A DNA stretch of 64,000 nt, taken from the NCBI RefSeq assembly GCF_035594125.1, contig NC_087158.1, positions 10,191,800 to 10,255,799 on the forward strand, read 5' to 3'. This stretch comes from Scylla paramamosain. Its lineage: Eukaryota; Arthropoda; Malacostraca; Decapoda; Portunidae. Below, one piece after another: positions 34,196-47,431 of the stretch (position 1 is the stretch's first letter; each line of letters begins with the position of its first letter). The notes under the pieces are model-generated. The model saw nothing but the letters and a program-made list of their open reading frames with translations. It did not search any database and was not told the DNA's origin. The position numbers were made by a program, and so were the translations under genes.

Positions 34196-35294
34196 TGTGA
34201 TGGTGCGATACGTCACGGTGGGATCTGAGGTTTACTGCTTCGTGACGTCAAGATGCTACTGTGCATGCTCAGACGCCAGCCAACAGGTGGAGAAGGTGTG
34301 TAGGACTGTGACTAAAATTTCTTACAGTAATTTAGTCTAAGTCCAAAACCACCTTGATCTAGAAGTCCTTTTATATTGTCACCTGTATCCTTAGATAACT
34401 TGCTCGGATAGTTTGACGTATGTAGCTACTCTGCAACCCTTGTTATCTTGAAAAAACTTGGAGAGCTCTCTGCTTGCCGTGTAAACAATGCCGCCATGAC
34501 AATAGAAGTAGTAGTAGTAGTAATAGTAATAGCAACAAATGTTATAGTTGTTATACTTAAGGATTTTTGTTTTTCGGCTCTGCTTCACAAAGCAGTGAGC
34601 AAAATGTGATGCAAGAATATCTGTTTCTGGTGACTCTACTTTTGATGTAAAGAACAAGATACAGTGCATGCTTTGGAGATAGTGCTAAGAAACTCGCCAA
34701 ATCTTGACCGTTTGTAGATACTAGTTACTTATTACTTTAATTTTTCTGCAAATGTTTGTCGAGCATTTCTTTTTTGTATTAATTTTCGGTATAAAACTAT
34801 ATTTAAACGTTCTTATTATTAGCTGAATACAATACGATAAGCAAAAGCTGCGGAATGAGATGATAAATAAAGGTTATGGGATGGGTGAAACATGTTTGTG
34901 GGAGACGGAGTGAAGTCAATAAAACTATACTCGTAATCGAGCACGGTTTTAATGACAAAAGTATCCTATATATATATCCCACGGAAATCATGACATATTA
35001 GTCATCGGTGCAGACGTACAAGATCGTTGAGTTTGATGAACATGAATGTGAGGCATACGTTGTTAATGGATTAAGTTCAACAAAATGTTATATGGGAGTG
35101 ACTGTTATATTTACCAGCGTTAACAGATGAAGTTGCCCGAAAACTGTATAAGTCATTCGCATTGGAAGGTAAAAAGCTTTGCACCATGCAGAAGTGTATA
35201 AATAACTTTACATTTATTTACAATATTCATATATGTAGTGCAACCATTGTAGAAGCCAATGACTTGTCTGTTCATGTGTGTATGTGTATGTGCC
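34196..35294. other. Spacer, mostly AT-rich
   Basis: 34196-34320 is probably LINE-F 5' UTR. A small (AGT)n-like tract lies at 34506-34530. Nothing else is recognised. Confidence 0.45.
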
Positions 35295-35487
<193 letters not shown>

Positions 35488-35596
35488 ATGACCCAAGTTC
35501 AGCCCCTCTCACACCTACCACTGACTCAGGTCAACTTCCCTAAGCTACCATTCATGCAGTTTAGTGCAGGGCACACAATGTGCGTATACAGAGGTC

Positions 35597-36385
35597 ATAT
35601 TAACAAAGATTCTTAACTATAGAGGATTATGATTTATGATTAAAGTTGTGCTTAACTTTGTTGTGCTTAGTCTAGGTCTTAAGTTTAAGACAGGTCCGGA
35701 GTCTGCTTAACTTTATGAGATACTCTAAGTTAACGAAACAAAGATGGTTGACTATCGAGCCAGACCTCACCACCTCAAGAATTACCACCCCTGTAAGGAT
35801 GTTCTTGATAACTGAGTGACTCTAACTGTTGGACATATATAAAACGAAACTGGAGGAGTGTTATTTGTGATGCCTTGGAAAGTCCCACAGAAAGGATTGA
35901 TGCACTAATGCTAATAATCAAAATAATAATTACAGTGTTATTTAGCCAATAAGAAATGCAGCTCTGGAGTAATGATGATCTTGGACCTTCTTGTACCATG
36001 TTGTTGCAGTGTCTCATTTACCTTCTTAGTAATAAATGAGTGAAGCCCTTCAGGTTACATCTTTCCTCATATACTGACTGGACAAGGTAGAAAAGTCTCG
36101 CCTTTGGTCCAGATGGGTTTCCTCTATTGGCCTCTTTGGCCTTAGGAGTCCTCATCTCCATATTGAAGAAAAGGACAGGAAAGGAGGTGCTGCTGAGTGA
36201 AAGTGAGAATGGCTCAAGGACATAAACACAGACATTCGCCTTTTGCAGGAACTAATTTGCTTATTAATCAACACAAATTTATGCGCCCATGTCCTTACAA
36301 AATTGATGACAAATTATCATTTATTGTTGTTTAATCCAAAAAAATGTAAGATGTTTAGTGTATTGTAAGATTCTCTGTGCGCAAT
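35597..36385 (-). mobile_element. Repeat-G copy 2
   Basis: Positions 36385-35830 read on the minus strand match 9880-10375 over about 500 bp, with an estimated 80% identity. This copy keeps the part lost from copy 1: about 230 bp beyond the shared block, ending near 35597 in ATTAACAAAGATTCTTAA, which resembles the outer end of copy 1 in inverted orientation. That supports a terminal-inverted-repeat element of roughly 900 bp. No transposase motif was found. Confidence 0.58.
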
Positions 36386-36989
36386 CACTCTTCTTCCCCA
36401 GGTAATTTTCTATATATTCCGTTGCCATTTCGTATTGAGTCCCACCCAATATTTAGTTGAAGAGTTTCCCTTGCTTATAAAGTAATCAGTATATATCCCT
36501 TATAGTATGCTCACTAGAATTTTTTTTTTAAAGATAATAGTCTCCGTAGTGTGCCACACGTAGTAAGTGGAGGTGTGTATGTCATAACCCCGTCCCTTCC
36601 TTTGTATCCCGCATTCTCTTTATAACATGACTTCCTCCCTCCTGCCTTGTGAAGGGCATGCAGAGTGAATAGAGTGACGCTGCCTCCTTCGTCTTGCTCA
36701 GTCCTCATCCATACCCCACGAAAGCCAGACATGCAGTTAGAAGCAATTTTACCGCGAGAAGACTGGGAGGGATACAGTTGCAGTGCTAGTTGCCATTAAG
36801 GAGTACTTGAGTAATTTACCGCAATACGCCCCTGCTGATATTTGTCATGACTTAGGAGTTTCCATCAAACTGCCTATGAATGCGGTTCCTTCTAACACAT
36901 GATATATTATGATGTGACTCCTCGACTCTTGGTAAGCCGAATGTCTTGTGTCGATGAACAGTCGGTGAACCCTCCCTTTTGATCTGTGG
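36386..36989. other. Spacer, no gene recognised
   Basis: About 600 bp. A minus-strand frame at 36514-36732 has ordinary composition but no domain I recognise. Confidence 0.4.
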
Positions 36990-39622
36990 GTGGCTTGTTT
37001 GTGTACCTCTCACCTAACTCCTCTAACTATAAGAAATTCTTTGACTACTTAACTTCCAAAGTGAAGCACATTCTGACACTCTTCCCTTTTGCAGAGATCT
37101 CCATTCTTGGAGACTTCAATGTTCACCACCAGCTTTGGCTTTCCTCTCCCTTCACTGACCATCCTGGTGAACTATCCAACAACTTTGCTATCCTCCATGA
37201 CCTAGAGCAATTGGTGCAACACCCTACTCGTATTCCTGACCGTCTTGGAGATACGCCCAACATTCTTGACCTTTTCCTGACCTCTAATCCTTCTGCTTAT
37301 GCTGTCACCCTTTCTTCTCCGTTGGGCTCCTCCAATCACAATCTCATATCTTTATCTTGTCCTATTGCTCCAATCCCTCCTCAGGATCCCCCTAAGCGAA
37401 GGTGCCTCTGGCGTTTTGCCTCTGCTAGTTGGGGGGACCTGAGGAGGTATTTTCCTGATTTTCCTTGGAATGACTACTGCTTCCGTGTCAGAGACCCGTC
37501 TTTGTGTGTTGCACGCATAACAGAGGTGATAGTGTCTGGCATGGAGGCATACATTCCTCACTCTTTTTCTCGTCCTAAGCCTTCTAAACCTTGGTTTAAC
37601 ACAGGTTGTTCTCGTGCTATACTTAAGCCTTCCATCACCAGAATCTCATGCACTTTATATTTCTGCCCGGAACCATGCCAAGTCTGTTCTCCAACTAGCC
37701 AAAAACTCCTTCATTAACAGAAAATGTCAAAATCTTTCAAGATCTAACTCCCCTCGTGATTTCTGGCATCTAGCCAAAAATATCTCCAATAACTTTGCTT
37801 CTTCTTCTTTCCCTCCTTTATTTCAACTAGATGGCACCACTGCTATCACATCTATTTCTAAAGCTGAACTCTTCGCTCAAACCTTTGCTAAAAACTCTAC
37901 CTTGGACGATTCTGGGTTTGTTCCTCCCTCTCCTCCACCCTCTGACTATTTCATGCCACATATTAAAATTCTTCGCAATGATGTTTTCCATGCCCTCGCT
38001 GGCCTAAACCCTCAGAAGGCTTATGGACCTGATGGGGTCCCTCCTATTGTTCTCCGAAACTGTGCCTCCGTGCTTGCACCTTGCCTAGTCAAACACTTTC
38101 AGCTCTGTCTGTCAACATCTACCTTTTCTTTTTGCTGGAAGTTTGCCTACATTCAACCTGTTCCTAAAAAGGGTGACCGTTGTAATCTCTCAAACTACCG
38201 TCCTATTGCTTTAATATCCTGCCTATCTAAAGTTTTTTTAATCTATCCTCAACAGGAAGATTCTTAAACATCTATCACTTCACAACCTGCTATCTGATCG
38301 CCAGTATGGTTCCGTCAAGGCCGTTCTACTGATGATCTTCTGGCTTTCCTTACTGAGTCTTGGTCATCTTCTTTTAGAGATTTTGGTGAAACTTTTGCTG
38401 TTGCCTTGGACATATCAAAAGTTTTTGATAGAGTCTGGCACAAAGCTTTGATTTCCAAACTACCCTCCTACGGTTTCTATCCTTCTCTGTAACTTCATCT
38501 CAAGTTTCCTTTCTGACCGTTCTATTGCTGCTGTGGTAGAAGGTCACTGTTCTTCTCCTAAATCTATTAACAGTGGTGTTCCTCAGGGTTCTGTCCTGTC
38601 ACCCACTCTCTTCTTCTTATTATTCATTAATGATCTTCTAAACCAAACTTCTTGTCCTATCCACTCCTATGCTGATGATACCACCCTGCACTTTTCACCG
38701 TCTTTTCATAGACGTCCAACCCTTCAGGAGGTTAACATATCACGCAGGGAAGCCACAGAATGCTTGACGTCTGATCTTTCTAAAATTTCTGATTGGGGCA
38801 GAGCAAACTTGGTATTGTTCAATGCCTCAAAAACTCAATTCCTTCATCTATCAACTCGACACAACCTTCCAGACAACTATCCCCTCTTCTTCAATGACAC
38901 TCAACTGTCCCCCTCTTCTACATTGAACATCCTTGGTCTGTCCTTTACTTATAATCTGAACTGGAAACTTCACATCTCATCTCTAGATAAAACAGCTTCT
39001 ATGAAGTTAGGTGTTCTGAGACGTCTCCGCCAGTTTTTGTCAACCCCCCAGCTGCTAACTCTGTACAAGGGCCTTATCCGTCCATGTATGGAGTATGCTT
39101 CACATGTCTGGGGGGGGTTCCACTCATACTGCTCTTCTAGACAGGGTGGAATCAAAAGCTTTTCGTCTCATCGACTCCTCTCCTCTAACTGACTGTCTTC
39201 AGCCTCTCTCTCACCGCCGCAATGTTGCATATCTAGTTGTCTTTTACCCCTGTTTTCATGCTAACTGCTCTTCTGATCTTGCTAACTGCATGCCTCCCCT
39301 CCTTCCGCGGCCTTGCTGCACAAGACTTTCTTCTTTCTCTCACCCCTATTCTGTCCACCTCTCTAACGCAAGAGTTAGCCAGTATTCTCAATCATTCATC
39401 CCTTTCTCTGGTAAAGTCTGGAACTCCCTGCCTGCTTCTGTATTTCCACCTTCCTATGACTTGAATTCCTTCAAGAGGGAGGTTTCAAGACACTTATTCA
39501 TCAATTTTTGACCATTGCTTTGACCCTTTTATGGGACTGGCATTTGAGTGGGCATATTTTTTTTATTGGATTTTTGTTGCCCTTGGCCAGTGTCCTTCCT
39601 ACATAAAAAAAAAAAATAAAAA
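36990..39622 (+). mobile_element. LINE-A copy 3, nearly complete
   Basis: It begins in the endonuclease ([17 protein letters not shown], ~37010) and ends with the 3' UTR and A-tail. [16 protein letters not shown] (~37110) is the endonuclease GDFN motif. [11 protein letters not shown] (~37330) occupies the place of SDHNLIS, with Asn for the conserved Asp. Reverse transcriptase motifs KAYGPDGVPPIVLRNC (~38020), FAVALDISKVFDRVWH (~38390), GVPQGSVLSPTLFF (~38575) and YADDTTLHFSPSF (~38670) follow, then the C-terminal block to 39511. Frame breaks lie near 37620, 38240, one missing base at ~38308, four missing bases at ~38484, and ~39100. It lies tail to tail with copy 4. Confidence 0.92.
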
Positions 39623-39725
39623 AATGCGCTGTTGTGTTAAATGCTGGTGTGTTCCTGTCATCTGATAAAGAGGATGGACACAGAAGACTATAACTAAATT
39701 GCTATACAGTGATTACTCATTCATA

Positions 39726-42475
39726 GAAGCTGTTTTATCTAAAGAAGAGATGTAAAGTTTCCAGTTTAGATTATATTAAAAAGGACAGACTGAGTTGATA
39801 AGACGAGAATCGTTTGATTCCACCCTGTCTAAAATATCTGTGCGATTGAAACCCCCATAGAAGTAATGCATACTTCATACATGAGCGGATAAGGTCCCTG
39901 TACAGAGTTTGCAGCTGGGGGTGTGAGAAAAATTGATGGAGACGACCCAGAACAAATAACTTCATAGAACCTGTTTTAGCTAGAGATGATATATGAAGTT
40001 TCCGGTTTAGATTATAAGTAAAAGACAGACTGAGGATGTTAAGTATAGAAGAAGGGGTCAATTGAGTGTTACTGAAAAAGAGGGGATAGTTGTCTGGAAG
40101 GTTATGTTGAACTGATAGATGGAAGAATTGAGTTATTGAGCCACTCAGCAATACAAAAAAGAAAAAAAAAAAAATCTGCTCTGCTCCAATCAGTAATTTT
40201 AGAGAAATCAGAAGCCAGGCGTTCTGTGGCTTCCCTGCGTGAACTGTTTACTTTCTGAAAGGTTAGACGTCTATGAAAAGACATGGAAAAGTGCAGGGTG
40301 GTATCAACAGCGTAGGAGTGGATAAGATAAAAGGTTTGGTTTAGAAGATCATTAATAAATAATAGGAAGAGAGTGAATGACAGGACAGAACCCTGAGGAA
40401 CATCACTGTTAATAGACTTAGAAGAACAGTGACCGTCTACTACAGCAGCAATAGAACGTTCAAAAAGGAAACTTGAGATGAAGTTACAGAAAGAAGGATA
40501 GAAGCTGTAGGAAGATAGTTTGGAAATCAAAGCTTTGTGCCAGACTCTATCAAAAACTTTTGATTTGTCTAAACCAACAGCAAAAGTTTCACCAAAATCT
40601 TTAAAAGAGGATGATCAAGAGTCGGTAAGGAAAACCAGAATATCACCAGTAGAGTGGCCTTGACGAAACCTATATTGGCGATCAGATAGAAGGTTGTGAA
40701 GTGATAGATGTTTAAGAACCTTCCTGTTGAAGATAAATAAAAAAAAAAAGCTTGAGGTAGGCAGGAAATTAAAGCAATAGGACGGTAGTTTGAAGAATTA
40801 GAAAGGTCACCCTTTTTTAGGAACAGGCTAAATGTAGCCAGACTTCCAGCAAGAAGGAAAGATAGATGTTGACAGAGTTAAAAAAAAAAAGTTTGACTAA
40901 GCAAGGTGCAAGCACTGAAGCGCAGTTTTGGAGAACAATAGGAGGGACCCTATCAGGTCCATAAGCCTTCCAATGGTTTAGGATAGGGAGGGCAATGAAA
41001 ACATCTTTGTGAAGAATTTTAATAGGTAGCATAAAGTAGTCAGAGGGTGAAGGAGAGGGACGAACAAACCCAGAATCCTCCATGGTAGATTTTTTAGCAA
41101 AGATTTAAGCAAAAGATTTGAGCGAAGAGTTCAGCTTTAGAGATAGATGTGATAGCAGTGGTGCCATCTGGATGAAATTAAGGAAGGAAAGAAGAATAAG
41201 CAAAGTTATTGGAGGTATTTTTGCCTAGATGTCAAAAGTCACGAGGGGAGTTAGATCTTGAAAGATTTTGACACTTTCTATTAATGAAGGAGTTTTTGGC
41301 TAGAATATACTTGGCGTGGTTCCAGGCAGAAATATTAAGCGCATAAGATTCTGGTGATTGAAGGCTCAAATACCTTTTGTGGGGCACCTCTCTATCATGT
41401 ATAGCACAAAAACAGGCTGTGTTAAAAATCAAGGTTTGAAAGGTTTAGATGGAGAGAAAGAGTGAGGAATGTACGTCTCCATGCCAGACACTGTCACCTC
41501 TGTTATGCGCTCGGCACACAGAGACAGGTCTCTGTAACGGTGGCAGTAATCATTCCCAGTAAAATCAGGAAAATACCTTCTCTGGTCTCCCTAACTAGCA
41601 GAGGCAAAACGCCAAAGGCACCTCCGCTTAAGGGGATCCTGAGGAGGGATTGGAAAAATAGGACAAGACAGATATAAGATTGTGATCGGAGGAGCCCGAC
41701 GGAGAAGAGAGGGTAACACCATAAGAAGGATCAAAAGTTAAGAAAAGGTCAAGAATGTTGGGTTTTATTTCCAACACGGCCAGGAATACGAGTGGAGTGT
41801 TGCACCAATTGCTCTAGGTCCTGTATGATAGCAAAGTTGAAAGCTAGTTGACCAGAATGTTCAGTGAAGAGAGAGGAAAGCCAAAGCTGGTGGTGAACAT
41901 TGTAGTCTCCAAGAATGGAGATCTCCACAAAAGGGAAGAGAGTCAGAATGTGCTCCACTTTGGGAGTTAAGTAGTCAAAATTATTTTTTTTATAATCAGA
42001 AGAGTTAGGTGAGAGGTATACAGCACAGACATATTTAATTTGAGAGCGACTCTATCATCGTAGCCAGATAGGAAGATTCAAGAGCGTGGGCACGAGAGCA
42101 GGTTAAGTCGTTGCGCACATAAATGCAACATTCAGCTATGAATTGAAAATGAGGATAGAGAAAGTAGGAGGGAAAAGAAAAGGTGCTACTGTCAACTGTC
42201 TCAGATACCTGTGTTTCAGTGAGGAAAAGAAGATGAGGTTTAGTAGAGGAGAGGTGGTGTTCTACAGATTGAAAATTTGATGTAAGACCGCGAATGTTGC
42301 AGAAGTTAATGAATAAAAAGTTGGGGTGTCAAGACACTTTGGGTCGACACCAAAAGAGCAGTCCGATCTGGGGACATTTATAGTCCGCCTCCCAGATGGT
42401 CTCCAAGTATGGTCTAGTAGTCAACATGATAATTTTGAAATTTGAGTGAAGGGTGTGTGTGTAATTAGGTGCTTG
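39726..42475 (-). mobile_element. LINE-A copy 4, 5'-complete, 3'-rearranged
   Basis: A minus-strand copy whose 5' end matches copy 7 up to about 42475 (ATTAGGTGCTTG in plus orientation), so it probably reaches the true 5' end of the family. The endonuclease segment [17 protein letters not shown] (~41905), KAYGPDRVPPIVLQNC (~40960), GVPQGSVLSFTLF-like (DVPQGSVLSF, ~40405) and a YAVDTTLHFSMSF (~40310) reverse transcriptase box are visible. In the last, the first Asp of YADD is Val. The 3' end is scrambled: 39726-39797 repeats the block also present at 39955-40028. The C-terminus and 3' UTR are missing. Confidence 0.88.
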
Positions 42476-42671
42476 TAGTTTTGTGTGATGGAATAGGTTA
42501 GAGAGCAGGCTGTGACTGCCCTTTTGTGTTGTGAGACACGAAAGGAAACGTCCAATTAGATCACATCTGGGTTTAATGATAGATTCATAACACCCCTTAA
42601 TCCAGTGCTTTAGACCTCACTGGGAGCAGTTATCGTTTCGGCAGGTGCCCACTGCCTCCTCCTCGGGAATG
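42476..42671. other. Spacer between LINE-A copies 4 and 5
   Basis: About 195 bp without similarity to the rest of LINE-A that I can see. It could be the pre-insertion sequence. Confidence 0.45.
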
Positions 42672-43112
42672 CCCCCACTCATGTGAAGCATACTTCATAC
42701 ATGGACGAATAAAACCCCTGTGAGGGGAGTAAAAGTAAAGCTTGAGGAGACGACTCAGAACTTTTAGCTTCAGACAAGCTGTTTTAGTAACAGATGAGAT
42801 ATAGATTATAGATAAAGGACAAACCAAGGGTGTCATTGAAGAAGAGGGGGTAGTTATCTGGAAGATTCTGTAGGGTTAATTGATGAAAGAATTGTTTTTT
42901 TGAGGCATTGAAGATTACTAAGTTTACTCTGCCCCAATCAGAAATTTTAGAGATCAGAAGTCATGTGTTCTATGGGTTTCCTGCGTGAATTGTTTACTTC
43001 CTGAAGGGTTTAACGTCTATGAAAATACTTGGAAAAGTACAAGATGGAATCATCAACGTAGGAGTGGGTATGACAAGACGTTCGGTATAGAGGAACTTTG
43101 ATGAATAATAGT
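42672..43112 (-). mobile_element. LINE-A copy 5, short internal fragment
   Basis: A minus-strand fragment covering the end of the reverse transcriptase region (KTACLKLKVLSRLLK, RGFIRPCMKYASHEWG) up to the FINDLL region near 43100. Both ends are truncated. The 5' side runs into a TATC repeat. It is more diverged than the other copies. Confidence 0.8.
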
Positions 43113-43120
43113 GAGGTGAC

Positions 43121-44555
<1,435 letters not shown>

Positions 44556-44583
44556 AAAACTGGACGCTTTATCTGTTCATCTT

Positions 44584-44775
<192 letters not shown>

Positions 44776-45378
44776 TGTAGGCATTGTTATTTTAGTAGCA
44801 ATGTCATAACAAGCTAATCGTTATTATTCCACAGGGGTGATCATAGATTAATATAATTTAATCTTCTTTTTTCATATGAAATTAATCAATGAGTGCTGGT
44901 GGGCTATGTTCTAGGTTGCGCACCACCATTGTTTCTGATTTGTTGTCCACCGCTTCTATTCTGAGTTGATGATTGTTACTTGCCCTGTCGACTGATGATG
45001 TTTGGTGTGTTGGTAGCGTTGAGGTCCGGAGTGAGATGGTGATTCTGGTAGCCTGGAGGTCGTGGGTAGTTGGTTGATATAGTTGATAGGTGCGAATAAA
45101 AGACACGATGACAATTTAATGACTCAAGACCAATTTAATGTGACGATTGGTTGTTCTCTCTCTCTGAAGTGATATGGATGATGATTGAGTAGCATCTCTC
45201 AAGCTGACTGTGACTAAGCGGAACTGGGTGAGAGACCGGGACTAACTGCTCGTGACTGGGTGACTGATTGGTACTGAATTCTGTCTGGACTGAACTCCTG
45301 AATGAACTGGGAGCTCGCTACCATTTATCTGGATTTATCTCACTGTATTCATCTGAACTAGGTCTATTGCAGATAGTT
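44776..45378. other. Spacer, no gene recognised
   Basis: About 600 bp with many GACTG/ACTGG words near 45200-45310 but no clear repeat unit and no domain. Confidence 0.45.
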
Positions 45379-45607
45379 ATACCTAATGACTGGAAGTGTG
45401 TGTGAAATTCCGTTGAGAGGTAGAGAAAGGGGACGAACGCAGGTGTTATCCCCAAGGACTGGAAGTGGGTGTGAATTCCTCTTGGGAAAGAGAAGGAGGA
45501 GAAATGACCAGCCAGGAAGACGAACACATGTACGCAGGTGTTATCCTTAAGGACAGGAAGTGGGTGTGAAATTCCCTTGAGAGGTGGAGAAAGGACTGGC
45601 TGGCCAT
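45379..45607. repeat. Three-unit minisatellite
   Basis: Units start at 45379, 45448 and 45543 and share AAGGACTGGAAGTGGGTGTG, AATTCC, GAGAGGTGGAGAAAGG and GCAGGTGTTATCC with small changes. Unit lengths are about 69, 95 and at least 65 bp. The middle unit has an extra ~26 bp. Confidence 0.88.
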
Positions 45608-45620
45608 GACACATGTGGGG

Positions 45621-45781
<161 letters not shown>

Positions 45782-45859
45782 GTAATTATTGAGATTGTTA
45801 CAGCCACACTAAATCAACTGGCCCACGGGCCCACAGTTAGATCACACGACTCTAGACCA

Positions 45860-45863
<4 letters not shown>

Positions 45864-45946
<83 letters not shown>
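45864..45946. repeat. (CT)n microsatellite
   Basis: A perfect CT array of about 83 bp. Confidence 0.97.
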
Positions 45947-45947
<1 letters not shown>

Positions 45948-46099
45948 TCTCTCTCACTCTACATAGATATAAACAACTAGAACGATTGCTTTCGAGAGGA
46001 TAGAAAATGATTTTACCAATTTGAGTTATCACAACACAATATACGGTATTTCTATAGTCAGTATCCTACCAACATACTCCTGGCTTATTTATGAACATA

Positions 46100-46128
46100 C
46101 GAGGTGTGTCATTAAAGTTCCAGACTGG
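46100..46128 (+). repeat. Mariner left terminal inverted repeat
   Basis: 29 bp, complementary to 47319-47348 except for one inserted base near the inner end. Transposase binds and cuts here. Confidence 0.95.
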
Positions 46129-46199
46129 TGTCTGGAGTATACAACTGCGCTCCCAACCCTCTACAGTCACTAATCTTTTTCTTACGTGCTTTTAAAATC

Positions 46200-47282
46200 A
46201 TGTCCTCTGTTGCAGGTCGTTTAACAATGAGCGCTGAACAGCGAACAAACTTGAAGTTTTTGGTGCAGTTGGGGAAAACGCCGTCAGAAGCACTGGGTAT
46301 GCTGCAAAAAGTGTACGGGGATGAGACAATGTCACGCTCACGTGTTTTTGAGTGGTGCAAGAGGTTCAAAGAGGGCCGGGAGGACGTGGAAGATGACCCC
46401 AGGAGTGGAAGACCCTCAACGAGCAGGAATGAGGCCAATGTTGAGCGTGTCAAGCAGATGGTGCGTGACGATCGTCGGTTGACTGTTCGAAAGATCGCAG
46501 ATGAGCTTGGCATGAACCACAACAGCGTGTGGAAGATTATCACTGAAGATCTGGGCATGCGGAAAGTCTGTGCGAAGATGGTGCCGAGACTCCTGAACGA
46601 TGACCAGAAGGGACGACGCATGCAGGTGTGTCAGGACATCCTCGAGCGTCTGGAAACTGAACCAGACTTGCTCAGGAGAGTCATCACCGGCGATGAGTCC
46701 TGGGTATTTGAGTACGACCCGGAGACCAAACGCCAGAGCCTTCAATGGAAGAGTCCGGCGTCGCCACGGCCGAAGAAAGCAAGGCAGTCCAGGTCCAGCT
46801 TCAAGGTCATGTTGATCGCTTTCTTCGATGTGAGGGGCATCGTCCACTGCGAGTTCTTGCCACAGGGCCAGACAGTCAACCAACATGTGTACAAAGAAGT
46901 ACTGCGGCGTCTGCTTCGTGCAGTGCGCGAGAAGAGGCGGGAGTTGTGGCAGGGCAACTCGTGGCTGCTTCACCACGACAATGCGCCTGCTCACAATGCC
47001 CTGAGCATCAGAGAGTTCTTGGCCAAGAAGAACATCGCCGTGCTGGAGCAACCGCCCTACTCACCTGACCTCGCTCCGTGCGACTTCTTCCTCTTCCCCA
47101 AGCTCAAGGAGGTCATGAAGGGGACCCGTTTTGATGATGCGGACGACATCAAAAAGGCCGTGACGACGGAGCTGAGGAGCATCCCGCAAGAATCCTTCCA
47201 GCAGTGCATGCAAGCCTGGCAGAGAAGGATGGACAAGTGCATGCGGTGCCAGGGGGATTACTTCGAAGGAGATAACCTATAG
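46200..47282 (+). CDS. Mariner transposase
   Basis: A 360-residue cut-and-paste transposase from the chosen ATG at 46200. An in-frame ATG at 46128 overlaps the terminal repeat and is less likely; MSAEQRTN at 46227 is an alternative start. Family members are usually about 345 residues. The N-terminal half has two helix-turn-helix units (residues ~10-60, ending VFEWCKRFKEG; ~80-125, LTVRKIADELGMNHNSVWKI) joined by RSGRPS. Next comes KMVPRLLNDDQK, at the place of the WVPHEL linker motif. The catalytic triad is present: GDESWVFEYD, LLHHDNAPAH and SPDLAPCDFF, with 34 residues between the second and third Asp (DD34D). There is no stop or frameshift. AATAAA at 47301 lies just after the stop codon. 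Confidence 0.95.
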   Translation: MSSVAGRLTMSAEQRTNLKFLVQLGKTPSEALGMLQKVYGDETMSRSRVFEWCKRFKEGREDVEDDPRSGRPSTSRNEANVERVKQMVRDDRRLTVRKIADELGMNHNSVWKIITEDLGMRKVCAKMVPRLLNDDQKGRRMQVCQDILERLETEPDLLRRVITGDESWVFEYDPETKRQSLQWKSPASPRPKKARQSRSSFKVMLIAFFDVRGIVHCEFLPQGQTVNQHVYKEVLRRLLRAVREKRRELWQGNSWLLHHDNAPAHNALSIREFLAKKNIAVLEQPPYSPDLAPCDFFLFPKLKEVMKGTRFDDADDIKKAVTTELRSIPQESFQQCMQAWQRRMDKCMRCQGDYFEGDNL

Positions 47283-47318
47283 TTTGTAGCCTGGATGTGA
47301 AATAAAACTTGTGTGGCA

Positions 47319-47347
47319 CCAGTCCTGGAACTTTAATGACACACCTC

Positions 47348-47348
<1 letters not shown>
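47319..47348 (-). repeat. Mariner right terminal inverted repeat
   Basis: 30 bp, the inverted match to 46100-46128, directly followed by the TA target duplication. Confidence 0.95.

Positions 47349-47429
<81 letters not shown>
47349..47429. repeat. (TA)n microsatellite next to mariner
   Basis: About 81 bp of TA that begins with the mariner target duplication itself. Confidence 0.97.

Positions 47430-47431
<2 letters not shown>

Larger units (their letters stand above)
46100..47348 (+). mobile_element. Mariner transposon, structurally complete
   Basis: A 1,249-bp Tc1/mariner element. The left terminal repeat 46100-46128 begins CGAGGTGTGTCATTAAAGTT and ends CCAGACTGG. The right one, 47319-47348, is its inverted copy with one extra base. 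TA dinucleotides flank both ends (46098-46099 and 47349-47350), the target duplication expected for this superfamily. A single transposase frame fills the interior. The element is visibly GC-richer than its surroundings. Its right flank is a (TA)n array, the left is not. It is the only mobile element here with an open coding frame and both ends. Confidence 0.95.

Noticed and set aside
46128..46199. Upstream start of the mariner transposase at 46128
   Set aside because: This ATG begins within the terminal repeat, and the 24 extra residues are not family-like. The ATG at 46200 gives a length nearer to the family.
46416..47051. Minus-strand open frame opposite the mariner transposase
   Set aside because: It is a shadow of the GC-rich transposase gene.
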